Shown here: positions 27,597-36,738 of the stretch, piece after piece
Layout of the letters: the number at the start of each line of letters is the position of its first letter
Numbering within the stretch: position 1 is the first letter of the stretch
From: Paracoccus sediminicola
GTDB taxonomy: Bacteria; Pseudomonadota; Alphaproteobacteria; Rhodobacterales; Rhodobacteraceae
NCBI RefSeq assembly: GCF_027912835.1
Contig: NZ_CP115768.1
Location: 2,406,001-2,470,000, forward strand
DNA length: 64,000 bases
Reading direction: 5' to 3'
The notes under the pieces: model-generated
Seen by the model: only the letters and a program-made list of their open reading frames with translations
Told to the model about the DNA's origin: nothing
Database searches by the model: none
Program-made: the position numbers and the translations under genes

Positions 27597-28568
27597 TCAC
27601 TGGCAGGCGTAGCTGACGCCGTTGGCTTCATCGATCTTGCGGATCACGTCCCAGTAATCCTTGTAGTTGATCTCGATGAACTGGCCCTCGCCGTTCTTTT
27701 CGAACTCTTCCTGCAGCGAGGTGCCTTCCCAGTCGAAGTTGAAGAACGCGTTGCGAATGCTTTCCTGCAGTTCGGGCGTGAGGTTATTGACAACGCCATA
27801 GCCGGTGGTCGGGAAGGTCTCGGATTTGTAGATCGAAACGATCTGATCCGCGCTGACCACATCGCGTTCGATCATGCGGGTCATCACGGAATTGGCGATG
27901 GCCGCGGCGGGATAGTCCTTGTTCGCAACACCCAGAACCGAATTGTCGTGTTTGCCCGAGAAGACCGGGGTGAAGTCCGTCTCTGCTTCCATCCCGTAAT
28001 CCGCCTTCAGGATCGCCGAGGGGGCCTTGAAGCCGGAATTCGAGGTCGGCGCGGTAAAGGCGACTTCCTTGCCCTTCAGATCCTCAATCTCGGTAATACC
28101 CGAATCGGGATAGGTGATGATCTCCATCTCATAGCCAAAGCTGCCATCGGGCGCGGCCATGATTGTGAACGGCCTGAAGCCTGCACAGTTGACCGCAAGC
28201 GGGTTCGACCCGGTATTGAAGCCGGCAATATGAAGGCGGCCGGACCGCATCGCCTCGATCTGGGCGGCGTTGGATTGCACAGGGAAGAACTGGACGCTCT
28301 TGCCGGTTTCGCTTTCCAGATGCGCCAGGAAATCCGCCCAGGCGGTTTCATAAACCGCCGGATCCTCGACCGGCGTATAGGCGAAAATCAGCGTGTCGGG
28401 GTCCTGCAATTGCGCTTCGTCCGTCGGGATGTCCGCGATCAGGTCGCCATCCGTATCGCAGAAACGCGCATCGAGATCGCCACGCTCGCATTCCTGCGCC
28501 TGCGCGGCGGTCCCAAGCGCCAGAAGCGCGCCGATAACAGCCGTCGCAGCGAATGTCACATTGTTCAT
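27597..28568 (-). CDS. phnD: Phosphonate-type periplasmic binding protein
   Basis: Secreted 323-aa protein. The signal peptide ends ALGTAAQA before QECERGD. The fold is PhnD/PtxB-like: LIFAYTPVEDPAVYETAWADFLAHLE, VQSNAAQIEAMRSGRLHIAGFNTGS and KGKEVAFTAPTSNSGFKAPSAIL are recognisable. An extra cysteine-bearing segment near the N-terminus (ECERGDLDARFCDTDGD) and a terminal YACQ suggest a disulfide. A strong GGAGGAGGAAG site precedes the start. It is the first gene of the transporter operon. Confidence 0.88.
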   Translation of the reverse strand: MNNVTFAATAVIGALLALGTAAQAQECERGDLDARFCDTDGDLIADIPTDEAQLQDPDTLIFAYTPVEDPAVYETAWADFLAHLESETGKSVQFFPVQSNAAQIEAMRSGRLHIAGFNTGSNPLAVNCAGFRPFTIMAAPDGSFGYEMEIITYPDSGITEIEDLKGKEVAFTAPTSNSGFKAPSAILKADYGMEAETDFTPVFSGKHDNSVLGVANKDYPAAAIANSVMTRMIERDVVSADQIVSIYKSETFPTTGYGVVNNLTPELQESIRNAFFNFDWEGTSLQEEFEKNGEGQFIEINYKDYWDVIRKIDEANGVSYACQ

Positions 28569-28617
28569 GTCTTCCTCCTCCTTGTTGTAAACCCTCTCCG
28601 GGTGAACGTTACTGTCG

Positions 28618-29418
28618 TCATCTGGCCACCCGAACCTCGACCTGTGCGGTTTTCATCGCCCGCGCCAATGCCGGCGGCATTGCCCGATCGACGACTACGG
28701 TGCTCAGTTCCTTCAGCTCGGCCGCTTTGCGAAAACCCGAGGCACCGAATTTTCCGCCGTGGATCAGCAGGACAGAATGCCCGGCCTGCGCCAGCATCGT
28801 CTGCTTGACCGCTGCGAAGCCGCTGACCGATTCAAAGATACCATCCTCGGCCAGGGCAGTTGCACCGATCACCGTCCGGTCAACCTGATAGCGGCGCAGG
28901 AATTCCAGCGTCTCATCCCCGACCACTGCGGATTCGCGGGGCAGATATTCGCCGGGACACAGCATCACATGCGCCGCCTCGCTGTTCCCCATGGTGATGG
29001 CGATGGGCAGCGAATTGGTGATGACCCGGCAGGCCGTGTTTGCAAAGGCCAGAAACCGCGCCATCTGCATTGTGGTCGAGCCGGAATCGATCATCAGCGT
29101 CTCGCCCGCCCGCACCATCGAGGCCGCAAGCCGTCCGATCCTTTCGCGTTCCTCAAGGCTCTTGCGCTGACGCTCATCCAGCGACGGATAGGTGCCCGGC
29201 ACAGGCTGAGAAGCGCCGCCATGTGCACGATCGATCAGACCCTCGCCGGCCAGGTCGTCAAGATCGCGGCGGACCGTTTCCGTCGAAACGCCGAAACGTT
29301 CGGCCAGGTCCGAGATACGCAGATGCTGGCGCAGCCGCAGTTCGAGCAGGATCTGCTTGCGCCGTTCTGCCTTTCGCAGACGGGTTGCGGGCTGGACCTG
29401 AAACTCCTCGAGCTGCAT
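28618..29418 (-). CDS. DeoR family regulator
   Basis: 266-aa regulator. The start ATG 29418 is chosen; the frame continues much further upstream without similarity. The N-terminal winged helix is RKAERRKQILLELRLRQHLRISDLAERFGVSTETVRRDLDDLAGEGLIDRAHGGA, noted by its landmarks only. The C-terminal DeoRC sensor contains MIDSGSTTMQMARFL and VIGATAL..GIF, the phosphosugar-binding loops. DeoR proteins commonly sense phosphorylated sugars. It lies between the phnDCEE-HAD operon (49 bp) and the divergent Na/Pi transporter, and probably controls both. Confidence 0.88.
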   Translation of the reverse strand: MQLEEFQVQPATRLRKAERRKQILLELRLRQHLRISDLAERFGVSTETVRRDLDDLAGEGLIDRAHGGASQPVPGTYPSLDERQRKSLEERERIGRLAASMVRAGETLMIDSGSTTMQMARFLAFANTACRVITNSLPIAITMGNSEAAHVMLCPGEYLPRESAVVGDETLEFLRRYQVDRTVIGATALAEDGIFESVSGFAAVKQTMLAQAGHSVLLIHGGKFGASGFRKAAELKELSTVVVDRAMPPALARAMKTAQVEVRVAR

Positions 29419-29481
29419 CGAACCGTTAAGTTCCTTCACTGGCCTATCAGATAGGGAAAGATTGTTGGAGCTTGACCGTGA

Positions 29482-31203
29482 ATGCAAGAAAAAATGTTGG
29501 ACAAACCACATTATCGCGGCGATTCTTTGTTGAAAAGCCAATATCCTTCCTATTCGAGTTTCGCATACATGATCGTTTTCATCATCAACCTGGCCGGGGC
29601 CGTCGCGCTGCTGCTGTGGTCGGTCAGGATGATCCGCACCGGGATCGAGCGTGCTTTCATGACGCCGCTGCGTCGGTTGCTGCGACATGCGACCGGATCG
29701 CGGGTGAGCGCCGTCTGCGCTGGTATCGTCTCGGCCATTTTGTTGCAAAGCTCGACCGCCGTCGCAATGTTGACTGCGGGCTTCGCCGAGACTGGCACGC
29801 TGGCGATCTCTGCCGGGGTGGCGCTCATATTGGGGGCCGATCTGGGCTCGGCCATCGCCGCACAGATTCTGCTGCTGCCTATTCACGTCGTCACCCCTGT
29901 GCTGCTGATTCTGGGCGTGGCGCTGTTCCTGCGCTCGACCGGCCGCCAGCCCAAGCAGGCGGGCCGCATCCTGATCGGGCTGGCGCTGGTTCTGATTTCA
30001 TTGTCCATGATCCGCGCGGCGGCGCAGCCATTGCAGGACAGCGAGATCGTGCAGACCATCCTGGTGCCGCTGACCAGCGACCCGGCCTCGGGTTTTCTTC
30101 TGGCGGCCATCATCACCTATGCCATGCACTCGTCAATCGCGGCGGTGCTCATGTTCGTCACCTTCGCCATGCAGGGGCTTCTGCCCGCGCAGGCCGCGGC
30201 AACCATGGTGCTCGGCGCGAATTTCGGGGGCGCGTTGATCCCGGTGGTCCTGACCTGGCAGGCCGAGCGCGGTCCGAGGCAGATCATGCTGTCCAACCTT
30301 GCCCTCCGGGGCGGCGGTGCCCTCGTGGTATTGGGCGCGCTGTTCAGCGCTCCGGCATTGCTGGACCAGCTCGGCAGCAGCCCAGCGCGACAAGCCATCA
30401 ATCTTCATCTTGCATTCAATTGTGCGGTCGCGCTTCTGGCATTGCCGTTCATTCCCGTCATTGTCCGCCTTGCGAGCGCGGTCCTGCCTGCCGACGGCCC
30501 GGACACCGATCCAGAGGAAAGCGCGCTTGACGAAGCCATGCTCGAAGCGCCTTCTCAGGCAATCATCAATGCGCAGCGCGAGCTGTTGCGGATGGCCGAG
30601 GAAACGCATCTGATGCTGCGCCCGGTCATGAGCCTTTTTGCAAGTTGGGACTCCGCGACCGCCGACCGGATTGCCGCGAGCGAGCGCCGCGTGGACAGGA
30701 TGCATTACGAGATCAAGATATATCTCGCACGGCTGAACGAAACACGTCTGACACCCGAGCAACTTGGCCGCAGCATGTCGATTGCCACGCTGGCCAACCA
30801 TCTCGAAGACGCCGGGGACCAGATCGCCGTCAACCTGCTGGAACAGGCGCGCAAGATGCATGCCCAGGGACTGGTTTTTTCCGACCACGGATCCAGCGAT
30901 CTGAGGGATTTCCACGACCGGGTGCTATCCAATGCAAGGCTGGCGCTGAATGTCTTGCTGACGGAGGATGTCGAAACGGCCCGGCAACTGATCGAGGAAA
31001 AGGACCGGACGCGCATCATCGAGAAAGAGCTGCAAAACGCCCATCTCGCCCGCCTGCGGAACAACAACCCCGCGGCGCTGCAAACCACCAATCAGCATCA
31101 GGAGGTGATCCGCGCGCTGAAGCAGATCAACACCGACTTTACGCTCATCGCCTATCCAGTCGTCGAACGGGAAGGCGACCTTCTGGGCAGCAGATTGGCG
31201 TGA
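29482..31203 (+). CDS. Na/phosphate cotransporter family protein with PhoU-like tail
   Basis: Inner-membrane protein of 573 aa. The first 340 residues contain two inverted hydrophobic repeats of the NptA/SLC34 type, with QSSTAVAML (89-97) in the first and MHSSIAAVLMF in the second, plus LGANFGGALIP. The last 200 residues form a helical PhoU-like domain (ERRVDRMHYEIKIYLARLN, LANHLEDAGDQIAVNLLEQ). The start could be 29482 or 29569, where the first hydrophobic helix begins (MIVFIINLAG). Divergent pairing with the DeoR and phn-type genes suggests phosphate export or balance after organophosphate breakdown. Confidence 0.85.
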   Translation: MQEKMLDKPHYRGDSLLKSQYPSYSSFAYMIVFIINLAGAVALLLWSVRMIRTGIERAFMTPLRRLLRHATGSRVSAVCAGIVSAILLQSSTAVAMLTAGFAETGTLAISAGVALILGADLGSAIAAQILLLPIHVVTPVLLILGVALFLRSTGRQPKQAGRILIGLALVLISLSMIRAAAQPLQDSEIVQTILVPLTSDPASGFLLAAIITYAMHSSIAAVLMFVTFAMQGLLPAQAAATMVLGANFGGALIPVVLTWQAERGPRQIMLSNLALRGGGALVVLGALFSAPALLDQLGSSPARQAINLHLAFNCAVALLALPFIPVIVRLASAVLPADGPDTDPEESALDEAMLEAPSQAIINAQRELLRMAEETHLMLRPVMSLFASWDSATADRIAASERRVDRMHYEIKIYLARLNETRLTPEQLGRSMSIATLANHLEDAGDQIAVNLLEQARKMHAQGLVFSDHGSSDLRDFHDRVLSNARLALNVLLTEDVETARQLIEEKDRTRIIEKELQNAHLARLRNNNPAALQTTNQHQEVIRALKQINTDFTLIAYPVVEREGDLLGSRLA

Positions 31204-31289
31204 CGCGGCGCTGCGAAGCGCGGCGGGACTCCCGAGCGCTCGTCGTCCGGGGCGCGTCGAGGCCATGACTATGAGCTGCGCATCCCGCT

Positions 31290-31886
31290 CAAGTATTTTT
31301 CCTGATCAGCCCACCTGGGTGGTCCAGGTTAGAAGTTAATTCATGACCGGCCCTTGGTCCCTCGCGACAATGATTTCCGGGGTCGGGGGCGATAGCCCAA
31401 AGCGTTTTGTGGTCGCTTCGTCCTGAAGTGCTTTCTCCCCACTGCCCGATCAGGATCTGTGCCTCACGGAGGCTGTGGAAGACTTCAACTTTCAGCAATT
31501 CAGCGCGAAAACGGGCGTTGAAGCCTTCGCATTGAGCGTGCGAACGCCACTGGTCCGAGTGAGCACGCGAAACCAATCTCCCAAGGTGATCCGGGCTCGA
31601 TGTAAGCCGTTTTCGCACCGACGGCGCTGATCCGGTTCCGAACGGCTCGGGCGATGAGCTCTGGGCCGTTGTCGGAACGGATGGTCTACGCCCATTCCGC
31701 AATATTGCTTGCGCCAGCGATAATACGTCCGTTCGACAACGCCGACACACCTGACCGCGTCCAGACCGGACAAACCTTGCCCCATCGGCACCTCAACCTG
31801 CCGCAACTTCGAGACAATCGCTTCCGCCTTCGGTTACTTGTATGCAATTCTCGATCCTCCGTTTGCAAAACATACCGGCGGAGCAC
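31290..31886 (-). pseudogene. IS3-family transposase remnant with internal deletion
   Basis: Read leftwards, an OrfA start (LRCRWGKVCPVWTRSGVS region, then VVERTYYRWRKQYCGM, the helix-turn-helix end) is joined directly to the end of OrfB (NGPELIARAVRNRISAVGAK, YIEPGSPWE, then FNARFRAELLKVEVFHSLREAQI). Stops and frameshifts separate the blocks. Most of OrfB, including the first catalytic Asp, has been deleted. It lies just outside the tRNA-derived repeat that marks the left island boundary. Confidence 0.75.
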
Positions 31887-31957
31887 TTCGCTGGGGGAGG
31901 ATCAGCGGCACCTATTCTATCGGACGCAGATATCGCGTTGATATAGACGTGCGACTG

Positions 31958-31983
31958 GCCGGTGGCATGAAAGCGCCATCGGC
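31958..31983. other. Hairpin beside the left island repeat
   Basis: GCCGGTGGC pairs with GCCATCGGC (nine pairs, one G-T) around an 8-base loop. If the island is excised on paper, this becomes the region just downstream of tRNA-fMet, so it may be part of the original rRNA operon terminator region. No T-tract follows in the rRNA direction. Confidence 0.35.
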
Positions 31984-32009
31984 TTGTCTATCGGATATCT
32001 TAGGTGTGA

Positions 32010-32059
32010 TTTTGGTTGCGGGGGTAGGATTTGAACCTACGACCTTCAGGTTATGAGCC
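32010..32059 (-). repeat. Left att-like repeat: 3' fragment of tRNA-fMet
   Basis: 50 bp identical to 60853-60902. It contains the CCA end, acceptor 3' strand, T arm, variable loop, and the anticodon loop (CAT) with its 3' stem of the initiator tRNA, but lacks the D arm and 5' acceptor strand, so no tRNA can fold. This is the arrangement left when an element integrates into the 3' part of a tRNA gene. Confidence 0.9.
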
Positions 32060-32159
32060 GATCAAAGGGGAAATCACGAAACTGAACGATTTCAGCGCCT
32101 TAAGCGGTAACTGTTTGATTTCTCGTGACTTCCATTCCGTCACTCGACCGCAGCAACCG

Positions 32160-32480
32160 GCTTTGGGCTGCACAGACGCACCACGCGCCAGCATGGACGA
32201 GATCGCAAGCTTCTACGCCGGGATGGTAAACGGCGATGGCTACCTGCCCTCGAACGCGATCTCGAACACCGTGCGCAATGCCATGCTGGAGCGCGGCCTG
32301 GTCACGACAGAACGGCTGAAAGCGCGAGGCGTGCCGAGGCCATCCGGCGCAATCAGATCGACGCGGACACATTGCGGCATATCCTCGCGCGCGGTCCGAT
32401 CAGGCCAAAGCGTCATGACCCCAAATCATCATGTTCACCCTCCGGCAACATCCGTGGTGCAGGCTATTATAGCGAGGACG
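32160..32480 (+). pseudogene. Unidentified coding remnant at the left island end
   Basis: A protein-like stretch starts at ATG 32193 (MDEIASFYAGMVNGDGYLPS, then SNTVRNAMLERGLVTTERLK) and continues in another frame after about 32320 (RRAEAIRRNQIDADTLRHIL). The composition looks like a real protein with a frameshift, not noise. I do not recognise the family; a plasmid or mobile-element gene is possible. Confidence 0.4.
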
Positions 32481-32486
32481 ATGAAG

Positions 32487-33229
32487 ATGCAGCATGAACA
32501 CGTCGTGGCATTGGCGCGCGAGCTTTCGCTGTCAGGCTTTGCCGACACGCTGGATCGCCAAGCCGGTGATATGCAATACGCCGATATGGCCTTCGTTGAG
32601 CGGGTCGCATCCCTACTCATCGCCGAGAAACAGCGTCGTGCGTCGAGCCGACTGACCCGAATGTTGAACGAGGCAAAATTGCCGGTCAAGGCTGCACCTG
32701 AGGAGTTGATCAGCACGGAGCGCGCGGTTTGAACCCAGCCATCATGCGCGATCTCTTGAAATGTGACTTGATTTCATACGCTTGGAATATCCTGATCAGC
32801 GGCCAGACCGGCGCTGGGAAAAGCTGGATAGCCGCCTGTATCGCGACGGCCGCGATCCGGGCCGGGCACAAATCCCGCTACTTCAAGATGTCCGACCTGC
32901 TTTACAGCCTTTCGATGACGCTTGCGGACGGTGTTTATCTGCGGGAGCGCGAGAAATTGGCAAAATTTAAGCTGATGATGATAGACGATTTCGGGAAGGT
33001 CGCGATGAGTGAGGGCGAGAAATCGATACTCTTCGATATCATCGAGGACCGCGCGGGGACACTGTCCACCATCATGGTCGGACAGCGTCCCTTCAACGAT
33101 TGGCATTCGCTCATCGACAATCCGGTGATAGCTGATGCTGTTCTCGACCGTCTGTCGCGAGATCGACATCAAATCAAGCTACGAGGTGAGTCACTGCGCC
33201 GCCGGGACGCCAATTTCGACAATCTATAG
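32487..33229 (+). pseudogene. istB: Frameshifted IS21-family istB (transposition helper ATPase)
   Basis: The first part (32487-32732: MQHEHVVALARELSLSGFAD, then EAKLPVKAAPEELI) and the second part (32729-33229) together make one IstB protein of about 247 aa. The break lies at about 32727-32732, where the frame ends in ERAV-stop and resumes as LNPAIMRDLLKCDLI. Walker A is SGQTGAGKSW and Walker B is MMIDDFGK. The partner istA is absent, so the element is dead. Confidence 0.8.
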
Positions 33230-33329
33230 GTGCTGCCTTCGGTGCCCAGTTCGATGCAGCTGGGTGCTGCATTACTACGACATCGGCTGCAGAAATTTGA
33301 TGCAATCGGGTGCCGAAAGTCATGAGAGC

Positions 33330-33671
33330 CTGCACGCAAGCACGATGCTGATCGCCGAGATGCCGGAACTTGGTCAGATCACCGGCGAACAAGCCACCGC
33401 TCTAACGGGCCTCGCCCCTATCGCACATGACAGCGGCATGTTGCGAGGAAAACGGGCCATCGGGGGTGGGCGTCGCTTGCTGCGACACGTGATGCTCCAA
33501 GCCGCGCTTGTCGCCGCCCATCATAACCCTGTGCTGAAAACCTTCGCAGATCGCCTGCGACAGGCTGGAAAACCGCAAAAGGTGATCATCACCAACGTAG
33601 CTCGCAAGCTCGTCACAATGGCAAACGCGCTGTGCAAAACCCAAAAATCATGGGCTTCTCAGGCCGTCTGA
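33330..33671 (+). pseudogene. IS110-family transposase, C-terminal fragment
   Basis: Only the transposase_20 (IS116/IS110/IS902) domain is left: STMLIAEMPELGQITGEQAT, LTGLAPIAHDSGMLRGKR, GGRRLLRHVMLQAALVAAHH and RKLVTMANALCK. The N-terminal DEDD catalytic domain is missing. The frame opens at 33135, but the earlier part has no IS110 similarity. It is followed after 12 bp by the convergent CoA-transferase gene. Confidence 0.8.
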
Positions 33672-33683
33672 CAGATGCAGTTG

Positions 33684-34847
33684 CTAGTGGCTCTTCCTCG
33701 GCCTCACAGTTGCGAGAATCTCTTCAGTGTGCTCGCCAAGGCGAGGCGGGGCGGTTGGGGTCATTACCTCGGTGTCCGAGAAGCGCAACGGTGACCTGAC
33801 GAGCCGGACAGTGCCGTGCCTCTCGTCCGGAACCTCCTGCACCAGGCCGCGTATCTGGACTTCGGGCGAGGTAAACACTTCCGCGACAGATCGCACCTTA
33901 CCGGCAGGCACGCCCTTAGCATCAAGCTCGGCGAGCCATTCATTGGTTGGACGGGTTGCAAACAGCCGCTGCAGTTCGGGGATGAGCGTTTCGCGATTGT
34001 CGACCCTGTCGCGGTTAAGCAGATAGCGGGGATCTGCAGCGAGGTCGGGGCGGCCGAATACGTCCTCGCAAAGCCTGCGGAACTGCCCGTCATTGCCGCA
34101 GGCGAGCGCGACGGTCCCGTCGGCTGTGTCGAAAAGCTGGTATGGCACGACCGTGGCGTGGGCGTTGCCGAACCGGCCCGGATCGCGCCCGGTATTGAGG
34201 TGGCCGGTCGCCACATTGGCGAGAAGTGCGACAGCGCTTTCAAAAAGGGAAAGGTCAATATGCTGGCCGCGTCCTGTCCTTTCACGGGCGAATAGAGCCG
34301 CAAGGATGGCCTGGACCCCGTTCATTCCCGTCACGATGTCGGTAATCGCAACGCCCAGCTTCATGGGGCAGCCATCTGGCCCGCCCGTGATCGCCATGAG
34401 GCCGCTCTCGGCCTGGATGGTGAAATCGTAGCCGCCCTCGCGGGCACGCGGCCCGGTACGGCCGTAACCGGAAATCGAACAGTAGATCAGGCCGGGATTC
34501 GTTTCCCACAGGCTGTCCGGGTTGAGACCATAAGAGTTCAGGGCACCAAGCCGAAAGTTCTCAACCAGCACGTCTGCCCGCCCGGCCAGTTCATGTAAGG
34601 CGGCAAGATCTTCTGGATTTTTGAGATCGAGCGCAACAGATTTTTTGCTGCGGTTGCAGGCGAGATAGTAGGTCGATTCTCCGTCGATATCGGGCGGCAT
34701 CCAGCCGCGAGTATCGTCGCCCTTGCCCGGCTGCTCGATTTTCCAGACCTCTGCGCCGAGGTCGGCGAGGGTCTGGGTGCAGATGGGGCCGGCAAGGACG
34801 CGACTTAGATCGAGTACTGTGATGCCCGTTAGCGGCGCGGCGCCCAT
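33684..34847 (-). CDS. Family III CoA-transferase (CaiB/BaiF)
   Basis: 387-aa cytoplasmic enzyme that moves CoA between carboxylic acids. The N-terminus GITVLDLSRVLAGPICTQTLADLGAEVWKIEQP is the family fold entry (cited by position 8-40). The catalytic aspartate is D170 in GVAITDIVTGMNG. GRGQHIDLSLFESAVAL and the later PFQLF-like VPYQLFDTADG follow. It is the last gene of the leftward operon; its start overlaps the SDR stop (TGATG). The natural acid is unknown; with a second such enzyme in the operon, one may activate substrate and the other an intermediate. Confidence 0.9.
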   Translation of the reverse strand: MGAAPLTGITVLDLSRVLAGPICTQTLADLGAEVWKIEQPGKGDDTRGWMPPDIDGESTYYLACNRSKKSVALDLKNPEDLAALHELAGRADVLVENFRLGALNSYGLNPDSLWETNPGLIYCSISGYGRTGPRAREGGYDFTIQAESGLMAITGGPDGCPMKLGVAITDIVTGMNGVQAILAALFARERTGRGQHIDLSLFESAVALLANVATGHLNTGRDPGRFGNAHATVVPYQLFDTADGTVALACGNDGQFRRLCEDVFGRPDLAADPRYLLNRDRVDNRETLIPELQRLFATRPTNEWLAELDAKGVPAGKVRSVAEVFTSPEVQIRGLVQEVPDERHGTVRLVRSPLRFSDTEVMTPTAPPRLGEHTEEILATVRPRKSH

Positions 34848-35644
34848 CAGTCAGCCTCAATCATGTGAAGCCCGGCACCGATATGTGCCCCTCCGTCGAT
34901 CTGGATCAACTGACCGGTCATCATTCGACCGGCAGGGCTTGCGAGAAACGCGGTAAGTTCGGCCACCTCCTCAACTTTCGTGTCCATATGCATCGGTGTC
35001 GCCTCCAGCAGCGTATCGAGCATTTCGCGAGCAGCCTCATCCGACAGACCTGCGGTAACGACGGTGCCAGGTCCGATGCAGTTGAGCCGGATGCCATCCC
35101 CGGCCCATTCCAGCGCCAGCGAACGTGTCATGCCCAGTACACCGGCTCGTGCTGCGACGGAATGGGCCAGACCCATGGAACCGCGCTCAACACCGGAAAG
35201 GCTCATATTCACGACGGCACCTTGCCGTTCTTTGAGGAACGGGTATGCGGCCTTCGTCGCCGCAAACACAGCGGTCAGGTTCAGGTCGATGACCGCCTCC
35301 CAGCCTCCCTTGCTGATGTTCGTCGCCGGAGCGAAGAATTGTCCGCCGGCATTGTTCACAAGCAGGTCGATCCCGTGCGCCTCGCCAGCCTCCGCGATCT
35401 TGGCCACAAGCTTCTCGCTCTCGCGCACATTGACGCTCTTCCATCGGAACGAACCGGGCATACTGCTGGCCGTTTTCTCGACGTCCTTCAACGGATCCTC
35501 GCGCCGGCCGATGCCGGTGACGTCCATGCCAAGTTGGCACAGGCGTAGGGCGATCGCGCGACCGATGCCCGTTCCCGCGCCGCTGACAACGGCTCCCATT
35601 CCGGACATCAGGCCGTCCTTCAGTACAGTGACTTCAGCGCTCAT
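34847..35644 (-). CDS. SDR oxidoreductase, 2,4-dienoyl-CoA-reductase-like
   Basis: 265-aa Rossmann-fold enzyme. The start at 35644 has GGAGGA upstream; the longer frame is spurious. The cofactor loop is GAGTGIG (22-28) and NNAG is at 97-100. The classical YxxxK is replaced by S162-x3-R166 in AHSVAARAG, as in 2,4-dienoyl-CoA reductases, which reduce a conjugated diene-CoA with NADPH instead of oxidising a hydroxyl. The GGQFFAPATNISKGGWEAVIDLNL block also resembles that group. The start overlaps the upstream CoA-transferase gene by 11 bp. Confidence 0.82.
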   Translation of the reverse strand: MSAEVTVLKDGLMSGMGAVVSGAGTGIGRAIALRLCQLGMDVTGIGRREDPLKDVEKTASSMPGSFRWKSVNVRESEKLVAKIAEAGEAHGIDLLVNNAGGQFFAPATNISKGGWEAVIDLNLTAVFAATKAAYPFLKERQGAVVNMSLSGVERGSMGLAHSVAARAGVLGMTRSLALEWAGDGIRLNCIGPGTVVTAGLSDEAAREMLDTLLEATPMHMDTKVEEVAELTAFLASPAGRMMTGQLIQIDGGAHIGAGLHMIEAD

Positions 35645-36734
35645 GGCTGACTCCTCCATTCGATGTCGGTTGTCCAAGAGGCGGCGCCGGCTGTCTGTCG
35701 ATGCGCTTCCCGTTGAAAAGGGCCGGGAAGGCCGGTACGGCCTCGCCATTATCGCGGATGGTCACGCCGGCGTCCGGCCGAAGTGTCCGGATGACGTCCA
35801 GAGCTTCGCCAGGATGGCGGACCTTACCGGCGGGAATTCTGAGCCGGGCGAGTGTCGACAAAACGTCATCGGCTTGTTGCGGACGGGTCCAGGCCTCGAC
35901 GTTTGCATCGAACTCCTCTGCGCGCGCCATCCGCTCGGAAAAGCTGGCATGAGGACCGCCTGTCTCGTTGCGAAGCGACTGCCAGTACGGATCGAGGCCG
36001 CCGTAGATATAGACGTGCCCGTCGGCACATTCGTAGATCCCGGAGGGCGAGGAGGCCCGATCTCGGTTGCCGGACGGCGCGCCGAGCGTTCCGCCTTCAG
36101 ATAGAAGGATGGCAGCCGGTCCCAGCAGCATGGCCGAGGCGACCTCCATCATCGTGAGGTCAATCACGATGCCGCCAGCCCTCTTGGCATCAAGCACGGC
36201 CATAGCCGTTGACATGGCCGCATAGTGCCCGCTGTAAAAGTCCACCGGCCATGAGGTGGAGACGCGCGGTGTGCCATCGACGTTTCCGTTCATCCATGCA
36301 AAACCACTCTCGCACTGTGCGATCGTATCCATGCATGTCCGGTCATCGTCCTGCCCATAGCCCGACACGTAGGTGGCCACGATCTGCGGAAATCGGTCGA
36401 GGATCCTGTCCGGGCCGAGATTAAGTCGCCGGAGGCCCCTTGGCGCGAGATTGCAGATCATCGCATCCGCGCGGGAAAGCAGATCTGCAAGCACCGATGC
36501 ATCGTCGTCGCGGCGCGTATCAAGAATTCGGCTTTCCTTGCCGGTATTAAAACAGCGAAAATAGGCCGAGCCGTGTTCGCTTCCGGGAAGGGCACGGGAT
36601 CCATCACCATTCGCGGGCTCGATCTTGACGACGCTCGCGCCGAAGTCGGCAAGAAGCTGGCCCGCGGTCGGACCGGCAATGAACTGCGAGAACTCGACGA
36701 CCGTCCGGCCCGCAAGGGGTGTCGGCGTTGCCAT
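35634..36734 (-). CDS. Family III CoA-transferase (second copy, diverged)
   Basis: 366 aa, same fold as its neighbour but only distantly related. The N-terminus is RTVVEFSQFIAGPTAGQLLADFG and the catalytic aspartate is D165 in SWPVDFYSGHYAA. IYECADGHVYIYGGLDPYW marks the C-terminal domain. The gene lies 4 bp after the CoA-ligase gene. Having a ligase and two CoA-transferases in one operon suggests that at least two different acids are activated or exchanged in the pathway. Confidence 0.88.
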   Translation of the reverse strand: MATPTPLAGRTVVEFSQFIAGPTAGQLLADFGASVVKIEPANGDGSRALPGSEHGSAYFRCFNTGKESRILDTRRDDDASVLADLLSRADAMICNLAPRGLRRLNLGPDRILDRFPQIVATYVSGYGQDDDRTCMDTIAQCESGFAWMNGNVDGTPRVSTSWPVDFYSGHYAAMSTAMAVLDAKRAGGIVIDLTMMEVASAMLLGPAAILLSEGGTLGAPSGNRDRASSPSGIYECADGHVYIYGGLDPYWQSLRNETGGPHASFSERMARAEEFDANVEAWTRPQQADDVLSTLARLRIPAGKVRHPGEALDVIRTLRPDAGVTIRDNGEAVPAFPALFNGKRIDRQPAPPLGQPTSNGGVSHER

Positions 36735-36738
36735 TTGA

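Noticed and set aside
31838..32056. 72-codon plus-strand frame ending in the tRNA fragment
   Set aside because: Its end is translated tRNA sequence (GVGFEPTTFRL), a frequent false prediction at tRNA 3' ends.
32010..32059. A second tRNA gene
   Set aside because: Only the 3' part of tRNA-fMet is present; the D arm and 5' acceptor strand are missing, so it cannot fold.
33135..33330. N-terminal part of the IS110 reading frame
   Set aside because: Open by chance; overlaps the end of istB in another frame and has no IS110 catalytic motif.
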